A stretch of DNA of 46,839 nucleotides from Acidobacteriota bacterium (GTDB lineage Bacteria; Acidobacteriota; Vicinamibacteria; Vicinamibacterales; UBA2999). Shown piece after piece: positions 10,716 to 19,480 of the stretch. Where the stretch lies: positions 1 to 46,839 of the forward strand of contig JAEUQR010000199.1 in the NCBI GenBank assembly GCA_016789705.1, in the 5' to 3' direction. Below the pieces are notes generated by a model, which was not told the DNA's origin, did no database searches, and worked only from the letters and a program-made list of their open reading frames with translations. How positions within the stretch are numbered: the first letter of the stretch is position 1; every line of letters begins with the position of its first letter. A program made the position numbers and the translations under genes.

Positions 10716-12307
10716 TGGTGACTGGTGTGCCGATCCTGACGCTGCTCATCGCGCTGCCGATCGTGGGTTCGCTGGCGTTGCTGGCGCTGCCCAACCGAGA
10801 CGGCTCCAAGGACCAGACGATGCGTCTGGGCGCGCTGGCGATCTCGCTCGTGACGCTCGTGGCGTCGCTCTTCCTCTGGGCCGCGTTCGACCAGTCGGCC
10901 GGCGCCCCGGCCTTCCAGTTCGTCGAACGCCACGGCTGGATCCCGACCTTCGGCATCGAGTACTCGCTCGGCCTCGACGGCATCAGCCTGATGCTCGTCG
11001 TGCTGACCACGTTCCTCACGCCGATTGCGCTGCTCTCGTCGTGGGAAGGCATCCACGAACGCGTGAAGGAGTTCTCGATCTTCATGCTGCTCCTCGAAGC
11101 GGCGATGATCGGCGTGTTCGTCTCGATGGACCTGTTCCTCTTCTACGTGTTCTGGGACGTCGTCCTCATCCCGATGTACTTCCTCATCGGCATCTGGGGC
11201 TACGACCAGCGGCTCTACGCCTCGATCAAGTTCCTGCTCTACACGATGGCCGGCAGCGTCCTGATGCTCATCGCCATCATCGGCACCGCCTGGCTGCACC
11301 AGCAGGCGACCGGGCAGTACTCGTTCGACCTGCTGAAGCTCTACGAACTGCGCGTCCCCGACCACCTGCAGTACTGGTTCTTCCTGGCCTTCGCGCTGGC
11401 CTTCGCCATCAAGGTGCCGCTCTTCCCGTTCCATACGTGGCTGCCCGATGCCCACGTGCAGGCGCCGACACCCGGCTCGGTCATCCTGGCCGGCGTGATG
11501 CTGAAGATGGGCGCCTACGGCCTGCTGCGCTTCGCCTTCCCGATGTTCCCGGAAGCGGCGCTGGCCTTCGCGCCGATGCTCGCGACCCTCTCGGTCATCG
11601 CCATCGTCTACGGCGCGCTCGTGGCGATGGTGCAGCCCGACATGAAGAAGCTGGTCGCCTACTCGTCGGTCAGCCACATGGGCTTCGTCGTCCTCGGCAT
11701 CGCGGCGATGAACGTGCAGGGCGTGCAGGGCGCGTCCTACCAGATGCTGGCGCACGGCATCAGCACGGGCGGGCTTTTCGCGGTGGTCGGCATGCTGTCA
11801 GACCGCCGGCACACGCGCCTCATCAGCGAGTTCGGCGGCCTGAAGGCCGTGATGCCGCGGCTCACCGCCGCCTTCCTCATCGTCACGCTGGCCTCGGTCG
11901 GCCTGCCCGGCATGAACGGTTTCATCGGCGAGTTCCTGATCCTGCTCGGCGCCTTCCGCTGGGAACCGAAGTTCGTGGTGGTGGCCGGCCTCGGCGTCAT
12001 TCTCTCGGCGGTCTACATGCTGTGGATGTTCCAGCGCGTCTACTACGGCGCGGTCACGAGCGAAGAGAACCGGCACCTGCCGGATCTGAGCGTGCGCGAG
12101 TGGGCCGTCATCGGCCCGCTCTGCGCGATGTCGATTCTGATGGGCGTTGCGCCCAACCTGTTCCTGGCGCCGATGGAGCCGGCCGTCACGCGCATCGTCC
12201 AGCGGATGGAAGCGCGCGAGCCGATGCGGGTCGACGCGGGATGGCGTTCCTGGTTCACCGGCCCCGCAGCGCCGGTCACGGCGCGTCGCGCCGGCGAGGG
12301 GCAGTAG
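10712..12307 (+). CDS. nuoM: NADH-quinone oxidoreductase subunit M
   Basis: An antiporter-like proton-pumping subunit of 531 residues. Motifs include FYVFWDVVLIPMYFLIGIWG with the key Glu/Asp region, FHTWLPDAHVQAPTPGSVILAGVMLKMG and AYSSVSHMGFVVLG. Two tandem ATGs (10712 and 10715) are possible starts; the second has a better spaced GGAG. The start overlaps the nuoL stop. The soluble C-terminal tail is rich in Arg and Ala. Confidence 0.95.
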
Positions 12308-12308
12308 G

Positions 12309-13748
12309 ATGAGCACCAGCGCTTTTGACGCCGTCGTTCCGGTGGTGTGCGTGGCGCTCGCCGGCCTCTTCGCGATGCTGGCCGAGGCGTTCCGCGGCAA
12401 GACGGAGAAGATGCCGATTGGCGGCCTCGCCATCATCGGCCTGCTCGGGTCCGGCTTTGCCTCGATCCTGCTGTGGGACCGCAACGCGTCGAGCTTCGGC
12501 GTGGTCACGGCCGACAACTTCGCGCTCTTCGTCAACCTCATCCTGGTCGTCGTCGGCGTGCTGACGGTGCTCTTCTCGTCCGAGACCATCGAACGCGACG
12601 GCATTCCGGCGGGTGAGTACTACGCGCTCGTCCTCTTCGCCATCGTCGGCATGATGCTGATGGCGCAGTCGAGCGACCTGCTGCTCATGTTCCTGGCGCT
12701 CGAGACCATGTCGATTGCGGTCTACGTGCTCACCGGGCTGCGCCGCGACCAGGCCAACGCGACCGAAGCGGCCTTCAAGTACTTCCTGCTCGGCGCTTTC
12801 GCCAGTTCGTTCTTCCTCTACGGCATCGCCTTCATCTACGGCGTGACCGGCACGACGCACCTCGAGCGCGCCGGCGCGGCGATTGCGGCCCAGTCGATGG
12901 CCGACAGCCCCATGCTGCTCATCGCGGTGGGCCTGCTCATCGTGGGCTTCGCGTTCAAGGTGGCCGCGGTGCCGTTCCACATGTGGTCGCCGGATGCCTA
13001 CGAAGGCGCGCCGACCGTCGTGACCGGCTTCATGTCCACGGGCGTGAAGGCGGCGGCGGTGGCGGCCTTCGCGCGTGTGTTCCTGTCGGCCCTCGGCCCG
13101 CTCGTGGACGACTGGACGCCGGTGCTCTGGGTGATTGCCGTGCTGACGATGGTGGTGGGCACGGTGGTGGGCGTGTCGCAGACCAGCATCAAGCGCATGC
13201 TGGCCTACTCGAGCATCGCGCACGCCGGCTACCTGCTGGTCGCCATCATCGCGGCGAATGACGTGGGGAAGGCCTCGCTGCTGTTCTACCTGGCCTCCTA
13301 CGCCGTGACCAACGTGGCCGCCTTCGGCATCATCGCGATGCTCGGCTCGAAGGACAGCGCCAACGACGAACTGCGCGACTACGCCGGTCTCGCGCACTCC
13401 CATCCGGCACTGGCGGCGCTGCTCACCGTCTTCCTGCTCTCGCTCGGCGGGTTCCCGCCCACCGCGGGCTTCATCGCCAAGTGGTACACGTTCAGTGCGG
13501 CGGTGACCGAGGGCTACTACGGCCTGGCCATCATCGGCATGCTGTCGAGCGTCGTCTCGGTCTACTTCTACCTGCGCATCGTGGTGATGATGTACATGAC
13601 CGAACGCGACGCGCGTCCGGTGCCGCCGCCGGTGCCCGGCATCGCGATGGCCGGTCTGGTCGTGTCGATGATCGCGGTGCTCTACCTCGGCGTGCTCCCC
13701 GCGCAGGTCATCGCGTGGGCAGAGCAGTCGATCGCGACAATCTTCTAG
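12309..13748 (+). CDS. nuoN: NADH-quinone oxidoreductase subunit N
   Basis: The 479-residue third antiporter-like subunit and last gene of the operon. It shows LLMFLALETMSIAVYVLTGL, KVAAVPFHMWSPDAYEGAPTVVTGFMSTGVK and AYSSIAHAGYLLV. It starts 1 bp after the nuoM stop. It converges on selA across a 58 bp spacer that holds a heptamer repeat and no T-rich terminator. Confidence 0.95.
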   Translation: MSTSAFDAVVPVVCVALAGLFAMLAEAFRGKTEKMPIGGLAIIGLLGSGFASILLWDRNASSFGVVTADNFALFVNLILVVVGVLTVLFSSETIERDGIPAGEYYALVLFAIVGMMLMAQSSDLLLMFLALETMSIAVYVLTGLRRDQANATEAAFKYFLLGAFASSFFLYGIAFIYGVTGTTHLERAGAAIAAQSMADSPMLLIAVGLLIVGFAFKVAAVPFHMWSPDAYEGAPTVVTGFMSTGVKAAAVAAFARVFLSALGPLVDDWTPVLWVIAVLTMVVGTVVGVSQTSIKRMLAYSSIAHAGYLLVAIIAANDVGKASLLFYLASYAVTNVAAFGIIAMLGSKDSANDELRDYAGLAHSHPALAALLTVFLLSLGGFPPTAGFIAKWYTFSAAVTEGYYGLAIIGMLSSVVSVYFYLRIVVMMYMTERDARPVPPPVPGIAMAGLVVSMIAVLYLGVLPAQVIAWAEQSIATIF

Positions 13749-13773
13749 GCCTTCGACGGGCTCAGGCCGCAGC

Positions 13774-13797
13774 GGGACCCGGGGCTCGGGTCTCGGG
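13774..13797 (+). repeat. 7-bp-period tandem repeat, nuoN/selA spacer
   Basis: Three full units, GGGACCC, GGGGCTC and GGGTCTC, plus a final GGG in exact 7-bp register. It belongs to the dispersed family also seen at 26865, 29510, 36913, 41352, 41436, 42650 and 45115. Confidence 0.75.
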
Positions 13798-13806
13798 AGG
13801 TGCTGC

Positions 13807-15165
13807 TCAGCGCGGTGCGTTCAGCGCCGCGAGAGAGGCATCGTCTGACGGATCGACGGTGCGCAGGTCCAGCACGACGCTGCCGTCCTGAATGCGGGCG
13901 ATGACCGGCGTCGGACGGGCCCGCAGCCACGCCTCCAGCCGATCCGCGCTCCAGCCCGGGCAGGCGAGTTGCACGAGCGACGTGGGGACGGTGACGCCCG
14001 GCGCGCTGCCGCCGCCAATCGCCGACTCGCCGTCGATGACGGTGGCCTGCCAGCCGCCGGCCCGCAGCGCCAGGGCCAGCGCGCCGGCTCGCGCGGTCAC
14101 GGCCGCCTTCGGCGTGTGCAGCATGCGCAGCACCGGCACCGTGTCGTGGGCGCGGCCGGCGCGGTGTTCGAGCAGCGTGCCCTCGAGGGCCGCGTAGGTC
14201 AGCTTGTCCACCCGCAAGGCCCGCATCAGGGGATGCGCGCGCAGACGCTCCACGAGGGCCTTCCTGCCCAGAACGATGCCGGCCTGCGGTCCGCCGAGCA
14301 TCTTGTCGCCGCTCACGGCGACCAGGTCCACGCCGGCGCCAATCGAGGCCTGCACGGTGGGCTCCCACGGCGATCCGGCATCGACGTTCCCCGACCCGAG
14401 ATCCTCGACCACGGCCACGCCGGCCGCATGCGCGGCGTCGACGACGGCGGCGAGCGGCGGCTGCTCGGTGAAGCCCTCGATGCGGAAGTTCGACGGATGC
14501 ACGCGCAGCACGAGCGCCGTGGAGGGCCCGATGGCCGCCGTGAAGTCCGAAAGGCGCGTTCGATTGGTCGTGCCGACCTCCCGCAGGCTGGCGCCGGATT
14601 GGGTCATCACGTCCGGCACCCGGAAGCCGCCGCCGATCTCGACCAGTTCGCCGCGCGAGATGAGCACCTCGCGGCCGCGCGCGAGCGCGCCCAGCACGAG
14701 CAGCATCGCCGCGGCGTTGTTGTTCACGACCACCGCCGCCTCGGCGCCGGTCAGGGCGCAGAGCAGCCCCTCGGCGTGTACCGCGCGCGAGCCGCGGGCG
14801 CCGCGTGCCAGGTCGTACTCGAGCGTGGCGTAGCCGCGGGCCACCTCGCCGATGCGCTCGACGGCGCGGGCGGACAGCGGCGCCCGGCCGAGGTTCGTGT
14901 GGATGACGACGCCGGTGGCATTCACGACCGGCACGAGCGAGCCGCGGTCGGCGGCCGCGAGCGTGGCGGCGGCCCGGGCCAGCAGCGTGTCGGGGACGGC
15001 GACGAGGCTGGCGTCGTCACCCCGGACGATGGCGTCGCGGGCACTGCCCACCGCGGCGCGCAGGGCGGCGGTGGTGGCTGCGGCGCCGAAGCGCGTCACC
15101 AGGTCCCGGGCGGCGGGACGCTGCAGAAGCTGGTCGATCGAGGGAAGTGCGCGGAAGTCGCCCAA
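13807..15165 (-). CDS. selA: L-seryl-tRNA(Sec) selenium transferase
   Basis: A 452-residue PLP enzyme that converts Ser-tRNA(Sec) to Sec-tRNA(Sec) using selenophosphate. The N-terminal helical domain (LPSIDQLLQRPAARDLVTRF) and the catalytic domain are both present. VNATGVVIHTNLGRAPLS and the PLP lysine, about Lys288 in SGDKMLGGPQAG, are clear. The start appears to be TTG at 15165; no in-frame ATG lies upstream before a stop. No selB, selD or tRNA-Sec is in the window, so the rest of the selenocysteine machinery must be elsewhere. Confidence 0.93.
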   Translation of the reverse strand: MGDFRALPSIDQLLQRPAARDLVTRFGAAATTAALRAAVGSARDAIVRGDDASLVAVPDTLLARAAATLAAADRGSLVPVVNATGVVIHTNLGRAPLSARAVERIGEVARGYATLEYDLARGARGSRAVHAEGLLCALTGAEAAVVVNNNAAAMLLVLGALARGREVLISRGELVEIGGGFRVPDVMTQSGASLREVGTTNRTRLSDFTAAIGPSTALVLRVHPSNFRIEGFTEQPPLAAVVDAAHAAGVAVVEDLGSGNVDAGSPWEPTVQASIGAGVDLVAVSGDKMLGGPQAGIVLGRKALVERLRAHPLMRALRVDKLTYAALEGTLLEHRAGRAHDTVPVLRMLHTPKAAVTARAGALALALRAGGWQATVIDGESAIGGGSAPGVTVPTSLVQLACPGWSADRLEAWLRARPTPVIARIQDGSVVLDLRTVDPSDDASLAALNAPR

Positions 15166-15176
15166 GGTGCGCCGTC

Positions 15177-15205
15177 TTGCGAGGGGTGGCGGATCAGGAT
15201 ACCAT
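15177..15205 (+). promoter_or_regulatory. Probable promoter for the 15244-16314 gene pair
   Basis: TTGCGA at 15177-15182 and TACCAT at 15200-15205 with a 17 bp spacer, 39 bp upstream of the ATG at 15244. Confidence 0.5.
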
Positions 15206-15243
15206 CACAAACTCACGCGTTCGCGCTGCGCCCGCGCCCCGCA

Positions 15244-15681
15244 ATGCCCGAGCCACCCTCTGCCACGCCTGTCCTGCCGGCCCCGACGCGCCGGCCGCTC
15301 GAGCGCTTCTGGCCCTACGTCGAATTGACGGAGGAGCCGACGCCCGAGGAACTCGCCGCGCTCGATCCCGACCTGCACGCCGCGCTCTTCGGTCCGCGTG
15401 ACCTGCCGTTTTCGTTCACGCTGGTGTTCCCCGATTTCAGCGGCGACCTGTTCGCCGAGGCGCTGGCCCGGGCGCAAGCCGCGCCCGAGTACCGGGTCGT
15501 GGGCACCGGCGCCGCGCGCCGGCACCGCGCCCGGTTCTTCAGCGCCGACGTCGCCGCCCTGCGCGACCTCTACGCGCTCATCGGCCACCTGCCGGAGTCG
15601 GAAGTGCTCATCGACGACCGTCCCGTGCCGTTCGCGCGGGAGCTCTGGCTGCCGCTCCTCTGGTTCCAGCTTCTCAGGTAA
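15244..15681 (+). CDS. Hypothetical protein, 145 residues
   Basis: I do not recognise this family. The protein has a Pro-rich start, then an acidic stretch (ELTEEPTPEELAALDPDLHA) and a compact alpha/beta-looking remainder ending in LWLPLLWFQLLR. There is no signal peptide, cysteine cluster or membrane span. It begins at the ATG at 15244, just downstream of a good promoter, and the next gene starts 3 bp after its stop, so the two are probably co-expressed. Codon use matches the neighbours, so I believe it is a real gene. Confidence 0.7.
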   Translation: MPEPPSATPVLPAPTRRPLERFWPYVELTEEPTPEELAALDPDLHAALFGPRDLPFSFTLVFPDFSGDLFAEALARAQAAPEYRVVGTGAARRHRARFFSADVAALRDLYALIGHLPESEVLIDDRPVPFARELWLPLLWFQLLR

Positions 15682-15684
15682 GCC

Positions 15685-16314
15685 GTGGCCCCACCTGTTT
15701 CAGAGTTCGAGCGCCGGCTGCAGGAGCTGGACGGCGAGATCAAGCGGCTCGAGCTCGAGTACATGCAGTTCCAGACAGGCCGGCTGGCGAAGCTGCCGTG
15801 GGAGTCACGCAAGCGTGTTGAGGCGCTCGTCAAGCAGTACGACCGGATGCACATCCAGAACACCGCGGAGCGCTTCCGGTTCGAGGGCCTCCAGTCACGC
15901 TTCTCGGCGTTCTGCGAGCGGTGGGAGCGCGACCTGAAGATGCGCGAACTCGGGCGGCCGGCGCTGCGCGGGCGCGTCGGCACCGCGCCGTCGTCGGCGA
16001 CGCCGGCCGCGCCGGTGATGCCGCGGGAGCGCGTCGCGGCGGCCGACACGGGCGGCCCGGCCCGTCCGGACGTGGTGGCGCTGCGCGATCCGGAGGCCGA
16101 GCCCGAGAAGCTGCACGCGCTCTACGAGAAGCTGAGCGAGGCCCGCCGCCAGACGGGAGATGCCGACGTGCCGTTCGAGCGCTTCCGCGAAGTCGTGCGG
16201 GCGCAGGTGTCGAAGCACTCGAAAGAGGGCGTCGAGGTGTCGTTCCGCGTCGGGGTGCAGGATGGCCGGGTGGTCTTCACGGCGAAGCCGAAGACCGGCA
16301 CGAACGACGAATGA
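15685..16314 (+). CDS. Hypothetical protein with MXAN_5187-like C-terminal region
   Basis: A 209-residue protein starting at GTG 15685. Residues about 5-55 are heptad-like and predicted coiled coil (FERRLQELDGEIKRLELEYM). A Pro/Ala-rich linker at about 95-130 follows. The C-terminal 75 residues (LHALYEKLSEARRQTGDADV, then FRVGVQDGRVVFTAKP) resemble the small domain at the C-terminus of Myxococcus MXAN_5187-type proteins; this is from memory of the pattern and not a search. The function is unknown. Confidence 0.65.
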   Translation: MAPPVSEFERRLQELDGEIKRLELEYMQFQTGRLAKLPWESRKRVEALVKQYDRMHIQNTAERFRFEGLQSRFSAFCERWERDLKMRELGRPALRGRVGTAPSSATPAAPVMPRERVAAADTGGPARPDVVALRDPEAEPEKLHALYEKLSEARRQTGDADVPFERFREVVRAQVSKHSKEGVEVSFRVGVQDGRVVFTAKPKTGTNDE

Positions 16315-16400
16315 CGACGGATGGGGGAGGGCGAACGGGCGGGACGAACCTGGCAGAAGCGGCGCCGACCACGAGGCCGGCGCCGGATGACATCAGTGGC

Positions 16401-16604
16401 TCAGACGAGCTGGACGTTGCCCGCCTGCGGACCCTTGGGCCCGTCGACGATTTCGAACTCGACGCCCTGACCCTCTTCGAGGGAGCGGAAGCCCGAGCCC
16501 TGGATCGCCGAGTAGTGGACGAACACGTCGCTGCCGCCCTCGCGCTCGATGAAGCCGTAGCCCTTGGCGTTGTTGAACCACTTGACCTTGCCTGTGATAC
16601 GCAT
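16401..16604 (-). CDS. Cold-shock domain protein (CspA family)
   Basis: A 67-residue single cold-shock domain that binds single-stranded RNA or DNA as a chaperone. Both RNP motifs are present: RNP1 in KGYGFIER and RNP2 in DVFVHYSAI. The ATG at 16604 is preceded by AGGAAG. It has a roughly 130-nt leader from a near-consensus promoter, with an intrinsic terminator inside that leader. Whether it responds to cold cannot be read from the protein. Confidence 0.93.
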   Translation of the reverse strand: MRITGKVKWFNNAKGYGFIEREGGSDVFVHYSAIQGSGFRSLEEGQGVEFEIVDGPKGPQAGNVQLV

Positions 16605-16680
16605 CGTTCTTCTTCCTAGCTTGCTGTGGCTCGCGCCACCTTACATCCGACCCCAGACCCCCGGGCGGGCGCCAGAGCCA

Positions 16681-16708
16681 CGAAAAAAGGCCGCGCGATC
16701 GCGGCCTT
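16681..16708 (-). terminator. Intrinsic terminator inside the cspA leader
   Basis: On the minus strand, AAGGCCGCG, loop ATCG and CGCGGCCTT form a 9 bp stem that runs straight into a T-rich tract. It lies between the promoter at 16740-16769 and the coding start at 16604, so it can only act on cspA leader RNA or on antisense RNA from purH. Confidence 0.65.
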
Positions 16709-16739
16709 CCGCGTCCCCACGGGGGGAACCGCAACATGG

Positions 16740-16769
16740 ATGATACCGACCGGTGTCTCCAAGTGTCAA
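16740..16769 (-). promoter_or_regulatory. Near-consensus promoter of cspA leader
   Basis: On the minus strand TTGACA (16769-16764) is followed after 18 bp by TATCAT (16745-16740). This is the best sigma-70-like match in the window. Transcription would start near 16733. Confidence 0.65.
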
Positions 16770-16846
16770 TGCCTGTCTCGCGGTGCGGCTGCGGACGGTT
16801 TCACGCTTTCGCCAGTGATCTTCTTCCAGGACCAGGTTAACCGACC

Positions 16847-18451
16847 ATGCGACGTGCGCTCCTCAGTGTGTCTGACAAGTCCGGCCTTCTCGACTTCGCC
16901 CGCGGCCTCACGACCCGCGGCTTCGAGCTCGTCTCGACAGGAGGCACGGCCGCGGCGCTGACCGCGGCCGGCCTGCCGGTGACCAATGTGTCCGACGTGA
17001 CCGGCTTTCCCGAGATGATGGACGGGCGCGTCAAGACGCTGCATCCGCTCATCCACGGCGGGATCCTGGCGCGCCGGCACGAGCCGCACGACCTGGAATC
17101 GGCGCGCGCCAACGGCATCGGCCTCATCGACCTCGTGGCCGTGAACCTCTACCCGTTCGCGAGGACCGCCGCCAATCCGGCGGCCACCTTCGATGAGCTC
17201 ATCGAGAACATCGACATCGGCGGCCCGAGCATGGTGCGGGCCGCGGCGAAGAACTTCCGCGACGTCGTCGTGGTGGTCGACCCGGCCGACTACGGTGCCG
17301 TGCTGGCGTCACTCGACGGCGACGGGCCGTCGCCGGCCATGCGGTTCGACCTGGCGCGCCGGGCGCTCACCCACACGGCCGCCTACGACACGACCATTGC
17401 CGAGGTGCTCGACAGCGTCCGCTACGACGACGGCGGCACCCCGGTCCGTGAGCCCGCGGCGCTGGCGCCGGCCCGGCTGGTGGTGACCGCCACCAAGGTG
17501 CGCGACCTGCGCTACGGCGAGAATCCGCACCAGCCGGCGAGCTGGTACGCGATTGGCGGCGGCGACGGGCTGGGACGTCCGGCCATCGTCCAGGGGAAGG
17601 AGCTCTCGTACACCAACCTGCTGGATCTCGACGCCGCCGCGCGCATCGCCCTCGAGTTCGATGAGCCGGCGGCGGTGGTCATCAAGCACACGAACCCCTG
17701 CGGCGTGGCGATCGGCACGTCGGCGACAGACGCCTTCGAGCGTGCCCGCGAGGCGGATGCGCTCTCGGCGTTCGGCGGCATCGTCGGACTGAATCGTGCG
17801 CTCGACGCCGCCACGGCCAGGGCGCTCACCTCGACCTTCATCGAGGCCGTCGTCGCCCCGTCGGTGGACGAGGAGGCCAGGCCGATCCTCGCGGCGAAGC
17901 CGAACATGCGCGTCGTGGCCGCTGACACGTCGGCCTTTCAGGCGCCGGCCACGGCGGCGGCCTCGCGCGAGATCCGCTCGGTGCTCGGCGGCCTGCTCGT
18001 GCAGGCACGGGACATTGTCGCGGAAGCGCGTCTGGCCTGGCCGTGCGAGGGGGTGAAGGTCGTGACGAAGCGGGTGCCGACGGCGGAGGAATGGCGGGCT
18101 CTGCGGTTTGCGTGGCGCGTCTGCGCCCACGTCAAGTCGAACACGGTGCTGTTCGCCGATGCCGGACGCACGCGCGCCATCGGCGCCGGGCAGATGAGCC
18201 GCGTGGATGCCGTGCAGGTGGCCACGATGAAGGCGTCGGCCTGGCAGGCCGTGGAGCGTCCGCTCGCCGGCACGGTCGCCGCGTCCGACGCGTTCTTCCC
18301 GTTCCGCGACGGCCTCGACGCGGTGGCCCGCGCCGGGGCGACCGCGGTCGTCCATCCCGGCGGGTCGGTGCGCGACGCCGAAGTGATCGCGGCCGCCGAT
18401 GAACACGGCCTGGCGATGGTGCTGACCGGCCGCCGCCACTTCCGCCACTAG
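16847..18451 (+). CDS. purH: Bifunctional AICAR transformylase / IMP cyclohydrolase
   Basis: A 534-residue enzyme for the last two steps of purine synthesis. The N-terminal MGS-like cyclohydrolase domain shows SVSDKSGLLDFARGL, STGGTAAAL and GRVKTLHPLIHGG. The C-terminal transformylase domain shows LRYGENPHQPA and the catalytic KHTNPCG with Lys280 and His281. It starts at the ATG at 16847 and appears monocistronic, converging on hldA across 27 bp. Confidence 0.96.
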   Translation: MRRALLSVSDKSGLLDFARGLTTRGFELVSTGGTAAALTAAGLPVTNVSDVTGFPEMMDGRVKTLHPLIHGGILARRHEPHDLESARANGIGLIDLVAVNLYPFARTAANPAATFDELIENIDIGGPSMVRAAAKNFRDVVVVVDPADYGAVLASLDGDGPSPAMRFDLARRALTHTAAYDTTIAEVLDSVRYDDGGTPVREPAALAPARLVVTATKVRDLRYGENPHQPASWYAIGGGDGLGRPAIVQGKELSYTNLLDLDAAARIALEFDEPAAVVIKHTNPCGVAIGTSATDAFERAREADALSAFGGIVGLNRALDAATARALTSTFIEAVVAPSVDEEARPILAAKPNMRVVAADTSAFQAPATAAASREIRSVLGGLLVQARDIVAEARLAWPCEGVKVVTKRVPTAEEWRALRFAWRVCAHVKSNTVLFADAGRTRAIGAGQMSRVDAVQVATMKASAWQAVERPLAGTVAASDAFFPFRDGLDAVARAGATAVVHPGGSVRDAEVIAAADEHGLAMVLTGRRHFRH

Positions 18452-18465
18452 GCGGCGAGCGCGAC

Positions 18466-18497
18466 GCGCGCCCGGGTCCTAACCGACGCGGGCGCGC
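18466..18497. terminator. Possible stem-loop between purH and hldA
   Basis: GCGCGCCCG and CGGGCGCGC form a 9 bp inverted repeat with a 14-nt loop, overlapping the end of hldA. There is no T-rich tract, so a bidirectional terminator role is only a guess. Confidence 0.3.
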
Positions 18498-19480
18498 AGT
18501 TCGTCGAGCGTCGCGACCGCGGTGCCGAACCTCGTCACGACGATGCCGGCCGCCTCGTTCGCGATCCGCGCGCCTTCAGCGGACGTCGCCCCGGCGGCCA
18601 TCGCCGCGGCGAGCGTCGCGACCACCGTGTCGCCGGCGCCGGTGACGTCCGAGACCTCGTGGGCGAGCGCCGGCAGATGGCCGTCATTCGCCTCGTGCGC
18701 CAGCCACATGCCCTGTTCCCCCAGGGTAACGAGCACGCCATCGACGCGCAGCGTCTCGCGAAGCGCGCGCGAGGCGCGGCGGGCGTCGTCGGCGGTCCGG
18801 ATGCGGACGTGACTCGCGCTCTCGGCCTCGTGATGGTTGGGCGTGAGCAGCGTGGCGCCGGCGTAGAGCGGCAGGTGCGGCACCTTCGGATCGACGAGCA
18901 CGGGAATGCCGCGGGCGCGGGCCACGGCGACGACGTGCCGCATGACGCGTTCGGTCACGACCCCCTTCAGGTAGTCCGAGACGACGACGGCGCCGGCCGT
19001 GGCGGCCGCGCCGTCGATCACACCGACGATGGCCGCTTCGACATCGGCGGCGAGGTCGTCGCTCTTCTCGACATCGATGCGCGCGACCTGCTGGTTGCGG
19101 GTGGTGGCGATGCGTGTCTTGCGCGTCGTGGGCCGCGCGCCGTCGGTCACGAGGCCGCTGACGCCGACGCCGCGCGCCTCGAGCAGGCCGCGCATCTCTG
19201 CCGCCTGCGGGTCGTCGCCCGTCACCGCCACGAGCGTTACCCGTGCGCCGAGTGCCCGCACGTTGCAGGCGACGTTGGCGGCGCCACCCGGCAGGCTGAA
19301 TTCGCGCAGGAACTCCACGACCGGCACCGGCGCTTCGGGCGAGATCCGCGAGACCCTGCCGATCATGAAGTGGTCGAGCATCGCATCGCCGACGACCACG
19401 ACGTGCGTCGCCGGGATGCCGTCGAGGATGGCGCGGGCGCGTTCGGGCGCGAGCGGCGGCAGTTCGGGGGCGTCGATCAC
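18479..19480 (-). CDS. hldA: D-glycero-beta-D-manno-heptose-7-phosphate kinase
   Basis: A 333-residue PfkB-type kinase matching the N-terminal (RfaE1) half of E. coli HldE, which makes heptose 1,7-bisphosphate. Features are VVVVGDAMLDHFMIGRVSRI, SPEAPVPVVEF, the PGGAANVACNVRALGA nucleotide-sugar loop and the anion hole/catalytic DVTGAGDTVVATLAAAMAAG. There is no C-terminal adenylyltransferase domain, so a separate HldC must exist elsewhere. Its GTG start overlaps the stop of the ligase-like gene (GTGA), making it the last gene of a coupled envelope operon. Confidence 0.9.
   Translation of the reverse strand: MIDAPELPPLAPERARAILDGIPATHVVVVGDAMLDHFMIGRVSRISPEAPVPVVEFLREFSLPGGAANVACNVRALGARVTLVAVTGDDPQAAEMRGLLEARGVGVSGLVTDGARPTTRKTRIATTRNQQVARIDVEKSDDLAADVEAAIVGVIDGAAATAGAVVVSDYLKGVVTERVMRHVVAVARARGIPVLVDPKVPHLPLYAGATLLTPNHHEAESASHVRIRTADDARRASRALRETLRVDGVLVTLGEQGMWLAHEANDGHLPALAHEVSDVTGAGDTVVATLAAAMAAGATSAEGARIANEAAGIVVTRFGTAVATLDELRARVG

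Noticed and set aside
16681-16708. Hairpin as a terminator for plus-strand transcription ahead of purH
   Set aside because: The T tract follows the stem only on the minus strand; on the plus strand the stem is followed by CCGCGTCC.
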